A DNA stretch of 64,000 nucleotides from Paramarasmius palmivorus (Eukaryota; Basidiomycota; Agaricomycetes; Agaricales; Marasmiaceae). The translations under genes were made by a program, and so were the position numbers. Shown piece by piece: positions 54,392 through 64,000 of this stretch. The DNA lies in the NCBI GenBank assembly GCA_037176845.1, contig JAYKXP010000006.1:558001-622000 (forward strand). Direction: 5' to 3'. The number at the start of each line of letters is the position of its first letter. The stretch's first letter is position 1. The notes under the pieces were generated by a model. It was not told the origin of the DNA. It saw only the letters and a list, made by a program, of their open reading frames with translations, and did not search any database.

Positions 54392-57300
54392 CTAGTCCGG
54401 TCCCTTCTTCGATCCTTTCTTCGATTCCTTCTGGGGTTTCTTCGTCGGTCCGCCATTTGCTAATTCCCTTGTGTACCACGCAGGAATTGGCTTCGTGGTA
54501 GAATACTTATGTTTGGGGTCCAGCAAAATTTCGATGAGTTTTGCCTTGCTGAATGTATTGAGGCTAAACTTGAGGTTGGTCACGAGCTCCCAGTTCTCTT
54601 CCTGGGCATGGAATAGCTCCGCTAGCTGATGTATACCGAGTATGCTGGAGGTAATACCAATGTAAGCCAGTCGGGTCCAGCAACGGGTAAAGGTTATGAA
54701 TTCCTCACTCCAGTTCTCGCTTGATGTATGGGCGCGGGGGCACCTCCGTGACAGGGTCAAGTATTGGAGAGTAGTCGCGTGTTGTTAGCGCTTTCGTCTC
54801 TTCTGCCATGGCAATGCGCATCGAGCGCCAAACGGCTTTCAAGTCTTCACCAGCTTTGGCTGCCTCTTGCAGTGGCTTTTGAACGAGCTGTTAGCGCAAA
54901 TGCAATTGGTCAGAGAGATGTCACTGACCTTCATGTCGTAAACCCGTTCGATATACTCCCATTCTATCTCCCACATCTCATAGGCGGCGGTTGGGTAGCG
55001 TTGGGCCCACAAGCGAGCTATGAAGGATTTTGCTGGGCACGGATAAGAAGGTATTGCGCTGCTGTTGCGGTATCCGGACTTGGGACTGTTCTTATAAGAA
55101 AAGACTAGTGTTATGGGCAACGAAATGAACACGAACAAGTTTAATGCATCCCATACTCCCTCATAGTCAAAGCGACGGGCTCTCTCATGTTTGAACTGGT
55201 TGGTAGGCCACTGGGTACCTTGAATTGAGATAACAATCCACCACCATTTGTTAAACTCCTTCGTGAGACCCTGTGGATGCCTCTCCTCCCATAATTGTCC
55301 AGCACGTTTCCTAAAGAGGAACAGGGATTGTGAATGCGGTACAAGATGTCGTGGTGAAATATACTGACTGGGGTTGTTTGCTGTCAAGAATCGGTTGATA
55401 CATGTCTTCGTATCCTTTAACCTTATTTCTTTTGGCGAAGTCGTTCCTAGTGAACGCAATGAGGGCTCAATATCGTTCAACACAAGGAAAGCGCTTACAT
55501 ATCCACTGAAAGAAATGAGACAGCGTCTTGTATCTCTTGAAGAACATCAGAGAACCGTTCCCCTGCAGCAACTCGAGCTGCAAGGTGGTTCAATTTCTGA
55601 CAGGGATCAGCAATTCGAGCTGCATGTAAGTGTTGTTGCTACACACCTCTTCACCATGAATGCGAATGATGTAAGCCCAATGGGGGTCCCACAATGCTTG
55701 GCAACGGCTCGGATATTCGATGACAAATTGTCTACCAAATAGTGCCTCGACACTCATGTCGTCCCTTGGTGTGAAGATGGATCTAGGATCCCCTGTGTGA
55801 TGGGCACTGGGGTGTATTAGCTAGTGAAGTAGGTTTGCGTCAGTAATACAGACCTGGTGGCCAACTCCCACACGTCCCCTCCATTTAAGATCGCTTTCAC
55901 TAGGGACTGCGTGGAGATGTTGATGAGAAACGATACGTGAATGACAGATAACATTTAACATACTCTGTATCCATAAGCCCACAAAGCTCTGTGAAAAAAG
56001 AGGGAGAACTCGGTGACTGTCCCTCTGGGGTAGCGCTCAAGCCAGCGTCGGCCAATCCTATTCCTATGAGAAGCCATGCAGGAAGTCATGCCGGCATTCA
56101 GGAGCATAACAAAAACTCACTTAGTGGGTTCAGAGGCTTCCTTGTCGGGAAGGCAGGGATTTACACTGTATAATCTATTTGCACGCTTGCCCTGTTGTTC
56201 TTCGGCAAACAAGTGGCTTCTATGAAAGTCGTTAGCTTCTTCCACGAAATGTCTGCAATCTCGGACGAACAGTTCGCTGTAAGGCTGGTATGGCCCCCGC
56301 ACAAAGATGTGTGCAGTGAGTGTATAGTCCTAAAAGCCGGGTTTGAGTGCTTTGGACAAGAAGGACGGCGGAACAACAAACCGCTTTTTCCGACAGAGTG
56401 AGTTGAAGAAATTCAATCTTGATCTGAAGGAAGGTGATGTCGGGAACTTCTTCCTGACGACAAATACCAAAGCGTCGCCTTGAGACGTGTGAGTCCTGAT
56501 CGGGTACATAGGGTACCTCCCATTCTTCATGATTGGCAAGGTGGCTGTCCCAGTTGCACTCCTTGAGGTAGATTATACCACACACCTTAAAAGGGCTGTT
56601 AGCGCTCTGACATGAATGTAAAGATATAGCTTTCACGTACCGTGCACTCCTTCATGAAACGATGACAATTCCTACGGTGTTCATTCAGTAGGCGCTCGAG
56701 GCCGAATGACTTGTCCTGCAGAAATTGAGATACAACGATGAACAGACTGGGAAAAAGTACCCACGCATCCGGGAAATGTGCAGTGGTGTGACTGTTCGTG
56801 GTTGACGTGCACCAAGTCCCAGTGGTTTGTGTGGATCGCGTAAGGACGATCGCAGGGTAGGCAATATCCTCCGTGGTAGGAGATCGAGATATAAGTTCCA
56901 TGCTTCTGGCGGTACTACCAAAAGAGATAATCAGAAATGATACGATATTGGGGGATGTCATTGACTTACATGGGCAGTCATTGGGTGAGCTTGCCTGTAA
57001 AGATCTGGTGTTTTCACCACCTCATTACATATGGGGCAGCGACGTTGCCAGTTCCTTTCAGCGCACCTACAGTGGAATCAGTTTCACGAAGGCTCTCGCT
57101 GGTGGCAGGAAAACATCCTACCGGCCACATTCTACAGAGGTTGGATCATTCGGGTCTTTAACCAACAGACCCATATGCCTCCAGTCCTGTGCTCCACACT
57201 GTTTACAACACAGAGGCAGTTTGCATTCAGCCAATATGCGAGGTCCCATTGCAGTAAATTCTTTGCGTTCCTTGGCCGAGATACGGCGGAGGGGATGGAA

Positions 57301-60300
57301 CATGTGGCTCGCATTGTGAGAGGCCAAGTACCGGAGGAAGCTAGATATTTGGAGCCTATGTCGGTCCGCTATGGATTCCACGTAAGTTGCCCCGAGTTCC
57401 TGAACCAGATCTAAGGGATTTTAGATGAAAACGCTGAATGATAATATGAGAGGACGAACCGTCAAAAATACCCTTGTGGTGCTTTAGTATCAATTGCCGT
57501 AACTGAAGGAGAGACTTCACGATGACCGAGAGTTTACGGGTTTGAAGACCTTGGGAGACGACAGATAGCACTTCTTCGTGATGCGATAAAGCTTTGATGG
57601 CTTTCTGAAACGGTGTTTCCCGCGTCAGCCAATCGTCGATGTCGTCTAAAAGGGTCTCGACTCGTTCGCGGGAAGGAGGGGTCTTCGCTCTGGCCAGTGC
57701 TAACTCCAGTAGACCAAAGCCGAGGTTGTATATTGGCAGGATTCCCGCCCGAAGGTGAAACGGTGATTTCTTCGTCCACATTGTCAGTGGTTGTTCAGGG
57801 GTGCCAGAGTAGAGTTCACGGAGAGATTCATCTAGCTATAGAATTCATGAGTCTGGTTTTATTTTTCAGAAGAGCAATGAACTTACCAGACCAGCGTGCT
57901 GGTGATCAATGGCCAGCTTGCTTTTCTCATGCGAGGTGAGCGGTTCATCAGTGAACATGTCATGCGTCTACAAGAGATACTCAGACCACGGATTATATGA
58001 TTATTGTAAAGTCATATGCGTACCACGTTTCGGAGACAAGCCTTCAAAGGAGCATATAGGCGCTTTCGCACCCCTCGGTGAATATGGTAAAAGTCGAGTG
58101 AGGAGAGCTTGTTGAAGTCGTCGGTTCGAGGAGCGATGGCACGGGAGATGGTTGCATATGCTTCTATGAGAGCGCTCGGGAAGTGTCCTTGATCGTTGTG
58201 GGCTGGCAGATCGCAAAGGTAGGACAATACGACATCCTTCTTTGGGCGCTTTGCCTCAAACGGAGACAGGAATAAATTGGATACAGATGACAATGGCCCA
58301 CGGATACTAGTTTCACCTGGCAGCGGAGAACAGTGTACGTGATCCAGGGCTGGCGCACAGTCCCAGCCTACTGAAGCTGGTGCAAAGAGGAGAGGATACT
58401 CTTTGATTTCCTTTTGAAGGGGGTCGAGCATCTTGTAACCTTCAAGTAAGAGGTAGAGAGTTAGTGAGATGAAGGTGCCATTTGGATCATCGGCCATAGG
58501 TATGTGGGCATTTTCGTCGGAGAGTTTGAGTCCTGAAAGTATACGCCGAGCTAGAACTAGCACATATTCGGCTGACATGACGGCAAGAGGTCCTCGCCGA
58601 CATTGTAAGCAGCAGACTTCTTGGATGGCGAGTTCTCTTGGAGGCAAGCAAGCAGGGTTCTCAGGAGTGAATCGCGTTTTGCAAAAATGGCATCGACCAT
58701 GTTCCTGCGGCATCGTTAGAATCGACACAAAATCAAGGGGTACACTTGAACTTGCCTTTGCTTCTTTTGGGTACTCAATTTCACCTATCCATGCTTCATC
58801 GACCTCTTCAGGCTCTGCATCTGGTGTGACAATTGGAGCATCGGCCTCGTCTTCGCTTTCCGTGCCGTGGACAAAGAGATAATCATCCTCCTGATCTTCA
58901 TCGTCACTAAAAGTGTCTTCGTCACAACGATCTTTTGCTTTGTTGGATCTCTTTTTTGCCTTTACATCCCCCCTTGCCTTTCCTTTGCGAGACGGTACAA
59001 TATCCTCGTCATCGATGAGGGTGGCGGAGCTTGAAGCGATCGATGTACGAGCATGAGCAGATTCCTCGTCCTCGCTGACAACCACGGAATCCTGGTCAAT
59101 ATCCATGAGCTGATGAAGCGAGCGTGAATTGGACAGCTGAGCTCTCTGCTTGCCCTTCCCCTCGTGAGACCGCAATGCGTCATCGAGGAGGGTAGCCGAG
59201 CTCGAGGCGGTCGACATCCTAGTACGAGCGAACTCTACATCGGCAGTAGATGACTCGTCATCACTGCTCGAGATAAGCCTGGGGCGCTTCTGCTGGGGTT
59301 GGCGAGCTTTTGCCTTTCCTTTCCCTTTGTGAGACGGTACGATATCTTCGTCATCGATGAGAGTGGCGGAGCTTGAAGTGGTGGATGTACGAGTATGAGC
59401 AGGTTCCTCGTCCTCACTGATAATCACTTCTCGTGAACGTTTCGTCACTGTTGGACTAGCTCGTTGTCTCGGTACGATTGGTGCAGCATCAGAGTCCTGG
59501 TCGATATCCATGAGGCGATGACCTGAACGAGATGGTGGCGCATTGTCAAGAGCAGATGTGGAAGCGGTCGATGTACTTGGCCTTGGAGGTGCTGGCAATG
59601 AACTCGCGTCGTCGTCGGAATCATCAATGATGATTGGGTCTTGAGAAAAGCCACTGGCTTGTATGGAAGAGCTGGTCGATGCTTTTGTCGTGTTCTTCGA
59701 ACGGAAGTAAGAATCTAGTTTCGATTGGGCTTTTCCAGCACCACCGAGAACTAGGAAGCTCATTGCCAAAAGGACCCAATTGTCTCGAGCAAAGACAGAC
59801 AGAGGTGATTTGTCTGTGAGGGTTGTCGCACCACTTCGAAATACCATGCGACTGAGAAGAGAAAGGGAGGTGGGCATCAATCGACGTTCCTGCAGATCCT
59901 TCTTGAGGTCAAAAAGCGTGGCATGTCGGGGGAGACCTGAAGACAAGGATTAATGAGGTTCAAAAGATAAAGGTCTTACTTACGAAAGATCCTCAACGTG
60001 TTGTCTATCTGCAGGAGAACTTGTATGCCGGGGTCCTGATCATGGACAGCGACAGCCTTGTCGATGAGAGCGTTGACAAATCCGGTCACCATAGCATCAG
60101 TGCTGACAAGAGTCGGCGTCGACATCTGGTGGCGGAGTGTTTCCAAGAATGCCTCTTGCTTGTGCGCAAGGCGTGATGCTCGAAGGGCCTGAAGGTAGTG
60201 CAAGACATTCCACAGGTATATCGATATAACCACGACCATCTGTGGGAGGACTGTGGCCGCGTCATGCAACAGCTTGTGGTCTTGCGAATTGGCGGACTGG

Positions 60301-61020
60301 GCAATCCCCATGGCAGCTTTGAGGGTATATTCTGCATACACAGATATCGTTACGGCAGTCATGATCGATGAAAAAATGTTGGAAAGTCTGGAAAGTCCGT
60401 CGGTGAAGTGACCTAATAACAGGTGTATCAGAAAGAATCAAACTATTTCAGTACATGGAACTCACCGACGACGAGATCTTGCGATGAACGCATGAACCGA
60501 CAAGCTGTGATGTTGCTTGGACGATTGAACTTTGCTCGACGATTCACTGCTACTCCGCCACCGTGTCTTGCACATCCTCTTCGGCGATGCAAGGCACCCA
60601 CCGAGCCCCAATCGACCCAGGACGAGGATTTTCCCCAGACGCGTGGGAGAGCCGGAAGCTGATGGCCTATACCTATGCATATATGAGGCCCAGGAGTCGT
60701 TAAGAGCAGTTTAATGACTTACGAGCAAAGACCCCAGATTGTGCCTGGATGAGGTGAGGCAGCCCTGGGTGGACGAGAGCAGACAAGATAAAGAAAAAGA
60801 CCGAATTGAAAACAGCGGCATGCGCGTCGAGGTTCGAGGTGAAGAGGCTAATAACAGTAAGAACACCCAAATACAGCGTGGACCCCCAACACAGGGAGGT
60901 TTTCAGCTCTGCCTCACGGTGTGAGTTGTACGAGCTCGTCTCTGCGACTCGTTTGCGCCATAGGCGCAAGCCGCGTTGAGAGACATCCCGGTGACGACCA
61001 AAGGCCGTCATGGCAGGCAA
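54392..61020 (-). CDS. Giant protein with N-terminal hydrophobic segments, PIP box, SIM and zinc fingers
   Basis: One multi-exon gene, roughly 1,700 residues by my estimate. Verified in-frame exons: 60723-61020, 60466-60672, 59984-60412, 58024-59936, 57887-57967, 57472-57835, then further exons to a stop at 54392. N terminus: hydrophobic LYLGVLTVISLF and VFFFILSALVHPGL; later VVVISIYLWNVLHYLQ. At about residue 382 is QSKLDSYF, a consensus PCNA-interacting (PIP) box, and about 25 residues on DPIIIDDSDDDA, a consensus SUMO-interacting motif with acidic flank. A Ser/Asp/Lys-rich repeat region and CHFC...CCLQC follow. From about 57280 to 56500: CCKQC, ECGRC, CPIC...H..H, CLPCD...H..H, a TFIIIA-type C-x4-C-x12-H-x4-H finger and C-x2-C-x12-H-x4-H. 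The end is basic (KKPQKESKKGSKKG). No named homologue recognised. Exons between about 56450 and 54800 are not fully resolved. Confidence 0.6.
58965..59420. repeat. Coding tandem repeats in the giant gene
   Basis: A block encoding (T/A)SSSATLIDDEDIVPS followed by KGKGKA occurs three times (about 59320-59400, 59140-59215 and 58970-59045; the middle one is shortened to SSSATLLDDALRSHEGKGK). LMDIDQDS and SEDEE-x-AH-x-RTS occur twice. The copies are also similar in DNA. Confidence 0.8.
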
Positions 61021-62644
61021 GATGGAGATGGGAGAGATGGGTAGTTCAGGTTAATGGCCAGATGACGGTGGTTGGAGAAGAGAGGTGAGGAAAGTAGAAT
61101 GCTGGCGCGTCCCCAGATATATTGAAGTGGTATTTGTTTGGTTGCGCCCCGGTTTGGTTCTGCCTCGATCGAAATGTCATCGAGAAGTAGAATGGAGGCT
61201 CAGACGCTCAAGACGCGACGTGACCAAATGCTGAACCAAGCGCCGAACCAAGCGCCGGTTCAGAACCAGACGAACCATTGCCGACTGTACCGGACGACGA
61301 CATTATTTCGCAGTAATCCACTTGGCCGTAGCTGTAGCTCCTAGAAAATTGTAGTGGCTGGTTTTGGTTTGCAAGGTTGTCGAAATAATAAAACAAGTGA
61401 ACACACCTGCGATTGTATGGGAGAGAAGAGAAAAAAAAAGTTGACATGAAAAAGAATATTGCAGCTAGGGGTCCTTTTCCTGCACCTTGCGAGTCCCAGC
61501 ACAGTAGACCTTGAGATACGACCAAATATCGACCGACATGACGTGCATGACGAGCCGGGGAAACGAACTTGCTGATGGTTGAATTGAGCAGCGCTGGACG
61601 CGAATTAGCTAAGCATTTGTCAGTGGGAACAACCTCAAACTGACCTGGCTAGCCCGGCAATACACAGAGGTACAATTCTACTACATTGGGCACTTGAACC
61701 GCGAAATTGGGCAATATTGAGGTACTACTTCAAGAAGCGTCTAGTACCCCACTGCTTCTTGACAGTGGAATATCCCCAAATCCTGGCGGATGGATGACTT
61801 TGTTTACAGTTCCTTGAGCTATGGTGCGTCTGCCAACTTGCGATTAGAGTCACTGGTAATTCCTCAACACCGTCTTCATCCTCAACTTGTTAGGAATCCT
61901 ACTCGTTGGGATTTTCTGGCTCGACTTGACAAAGCCCTGTTTGTTGCTTGATCGGCACCTGCACTTCGACTTCGAAGAACGACTTCAACGACGATCAAAG
62001 CTCCAATCCTGGTGCCTGGACCGGAATAAGACGAAATTCTGGGAGGGGAAACTCATGGAAAGTGGTTCTTGAGTCGTATATCTTCTTGTGCGTAACCATC
62101 GGTCGTCTTTTTTCTCCTGCGTAGTCGTCCTGACATTTCTATGCAGTGATTTTGTTAGGAATCCATGTATGTTTCCTATCGATATGACGCTGCGAAATCA
62201 GATAGAAGGACCCGCGTTTGACCGAGAACATCGTTGAGATGCAATGACGACCAACTCGGCGATCTTGAGCTGACTGAGAATGGCTATTTCGCAGCCAAAG
62301 GCAGCCACAAGTCGGAGAAATCGGAGAATGAGAACTGAATCGACCGCGTTCCATAGCGCCGAAGCGACCTGTCCTTGGAGTTGAGCTCCAGGCATGTCAG
62401 CCTGGCCGTGAGCCGGGAATGGAGATCCAAGGACCAGCTGTGTGGTCTTGTACATCCTCAGTTCAAGTCCCTGAGAAAGGTTAGCCGGTTGGCCTGAGTC
62501 GCGACGCGTCTGTCCAGGTCACACTTCCAATCACCTGATCCTTCGCGTGGCTCTCGTATAGCGGACACTCGAGTTATATATGCAATACACGTATTTTTGG
62601 TCTAGTCAGTCACAAAAGAGTACAAAACATTTCATTGATTGATA
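61021..62644. other. Gene-poor stretch of 1.6 kb
   Basis: Short frames only, the longest on the minus strand at 61208-61525 and 62198-62455, without domains or splice partners. It must hold the promoter of the giant gene. No RNA gene or repeat recognised. Confidence 0.4.
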
Positions 62645-64000
62645 TTACACGGAAGGTGTGGTGTCGGTCTTCCTACTGTACATCGCCTTGCTATACTGAA
62701 CTGGGTTAGGTTGTTCAAAAACTTCACCGATTTCTTCCAGCGTAAGACCCTTTGTTTCCACGATGAAAAAATAGATGATGACGCATTCAAAAATGTCCCA
62801 GACGACGAATATCAAGTATGTTTTCCAGCCGATGCGCTCGAGCGCCACAGGTAAACTAGAGCAACTTCAAGTCAGTCGCGGTGGGGTGAGTAGCAAACAT
62901 TGACCCACCCAAAAGTGTTGATTAACGACGATGCTTGTGTCACACAGTTAAGAAAGGAAAGTCCTATTTTTTGACGTTTTTTGAGCATATAACACTGTAC
63001 GCTTCATTCTAGAACTCACCTTTTGCACGGGCCTGGTAACTGAGCACTTCGGCGGGGTACAGCGCTTGCCTGTACTTTGTGAGACAGCGGCCTTCAGAGG
63101 AATATTCTTAGACTCACATTGGTGTGAAACCAAAAGAAAAGACGACCATGAACAAGAAGATGAACGTAATACCGGCGTTGGAACGAGCAGCATTGCCGTT
63201 TTCGCTGAGGAGTCCTGTCACGATCGCCAAAATGCAGGTGATAGTCGCAGTGGCCCAAAACAAGTTTTTCCGACGACCAAAGCGGTCAACTGTGAAGGAT
63301 CCCTTTGAGAGGAAATGTCAATGGCGCTGCGGCAGAGCATTAGAGTCTCTTCACTTACAGCCAAAGCTAGAAAAGAACAAAAAATTTTAGAGAACACATC
63401 GTACAATGACACCGTAACAAACTTACCACCAATGTAGGATGTAACACTGTTGACAAAGTTGAGGGTCTGTTGCTTGCCTTGATCTGTGATACCGGCGTTC
63501 CTGATGAGGATGGGCAAGAAGTAGGTGATAAGGCCGTTTCCGGACAATTGTCCGAAGCATCCTAGGCGGCAATTCAGATGGACGTGACAATGAACCAACA
63601 ATAGGCTTACCGATAATGATACACATGTATGAACGCAGTCTGTCCGGTCTCGTCTTGAAGAGAGGTCTGAAGTCCCACCATCTCTCTAAAGGGGCATATT
63701 CAGTAACAGTAAGGCAAGACCTTCAAGCGGGAACTTACTGTCTTGACCGTTGATCTCAATCTTCTCCTCAATATCATCCATTTCAATATCGATGACCGGC
63801 GAGTTGATGTTGCCATCTTTCGAGTGGAAGTATGCCAATAGTCGTCGAGCTTGGTCCTGCTTTCCAACACTAGCGAGCCATCGGGGTCTGAAAGAGTTGG
63901 GTTAAGGGGTCGTAGATCTATATATGTAATGGCAGACTTACGATTCTGGGCAGGTGAAGACAAAGATAGCGTTGATGGCAGCCGGGACTACCTGAATGTA
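62645..64000 (-). CDS. MFS sugar/lactose-permease-type transporter, 3' part (5' end outside window)
   Basis: Minus-strand exons run off the right edge. Readable parts: AAINAIFVFTCPES-PRWLASVGK, with the PESPRW motif that follows helix 6 in sugar porters; IDIEMDDIEEKIEI; RPDRLRSYMCIIIG-CFGQLSGNGLITYFLPI; SVTSYIGG; PLTVDRFGRRK-like DRFGRRKNLFWATA, the second D-R-x-G-R-R/K signature; FGFTPMQALYPAEVLSYQ-like segments; and the final LPVALERIGWKTYLIFVVWD and VETKGLTLEEIGE-VFE. These identify a proton-coupled sugar transporter of the fungal lactose/hexose permease group in the plasma membrane. The final exon is duplicated at 53942-54245. Confidence 0.85.

Noticed and set aside
1..64000. tRNA, rRNA or CRISPR-like features
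   Set aside because: A few B-box-like strings (GGTTCGA variants) were seen but none has the matching A box and cloverleaf; no spaced repeat array of CRISPR type exists, as expected for a fungus.

Overview
The window is nuclear DNA of a filamentous fungus, almost certainly a mushroom-forming basidiomycete (Agaricomycetes). Nearly all genes are broken by short introns of about 47-75 nt with GT..AG ends. Very short exons are common, intergenic gaps are small, strands are mixed, and there are several F-box-like, BTB and other orphan proteins typical of agaric genomes. No operon, rRNA, tRNA or CRISPR array was recognised. Exon joins were worked out by hand from reading frame, splice signals and family conservation; boundaries may be off by a base or two.

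Layout. 1-6.8 kb is a conserved housekeeping block: the 3' part of SGF29 (SAGA reader), a PP2C phosphatase, a NUDCD1-like CS-domain protein and a Sec14 lipid-transfer protein. 7-30 kb is an accessory region: a dispersed repeat, an F-box family member that has lost its F-box, orphan coiled-coil and acidic proteins, a DUF262-like gene, a BTB protein, a leucine-rich F-box-like gene, two proteins with zinc-ligand patterns, an HMG-box factor, a cyclin, an F-box protein and two copies of an orphan family. 29-31.3 kb carries a WD40 protein and a very small gene. 31.7-39.6 kb looks transposon-derived: a 750-aa protein, a 239-aa protein and a Tnp2/CACTA-type transposase. 40-45.5 kb returns to orphan genes, an F-box-like protein, an inverted second copy of the 7 kb repeat and a protein with nucleotidyltransferase-like signatures. 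45.7-53 kb is a second conserved block: ARC1-like tRNA-binding cofactor, a 2OG-Fe(II) oxygenase, HSP20, a ZCCHC10-like zinc-knuckle protein, a V-ATPase proteolipid and mitochondrial L6. 54.4-61 kb is one giant gene whose predicted protein joins N-terminal hydrophobic segments, a PIP box, a SUMO-interacting motif and a run of zinc fingers. It lies between a truncated copy (53.9 kb) and an intact but window-truncated copy (62.6-64 kb) of a sugar transporter.

Main points for a second look: the giant PIP/SIM/zinc-finger gene; two successive microexons of 10 and 9 nt in the Sec14 gene; a start codon that forms the whole first coding exon in the PP2C gene; a shared palindrome upstream of several orphan genes; and the dispersed repeat with a unique head and a CATATTTG-rich tandem tail.
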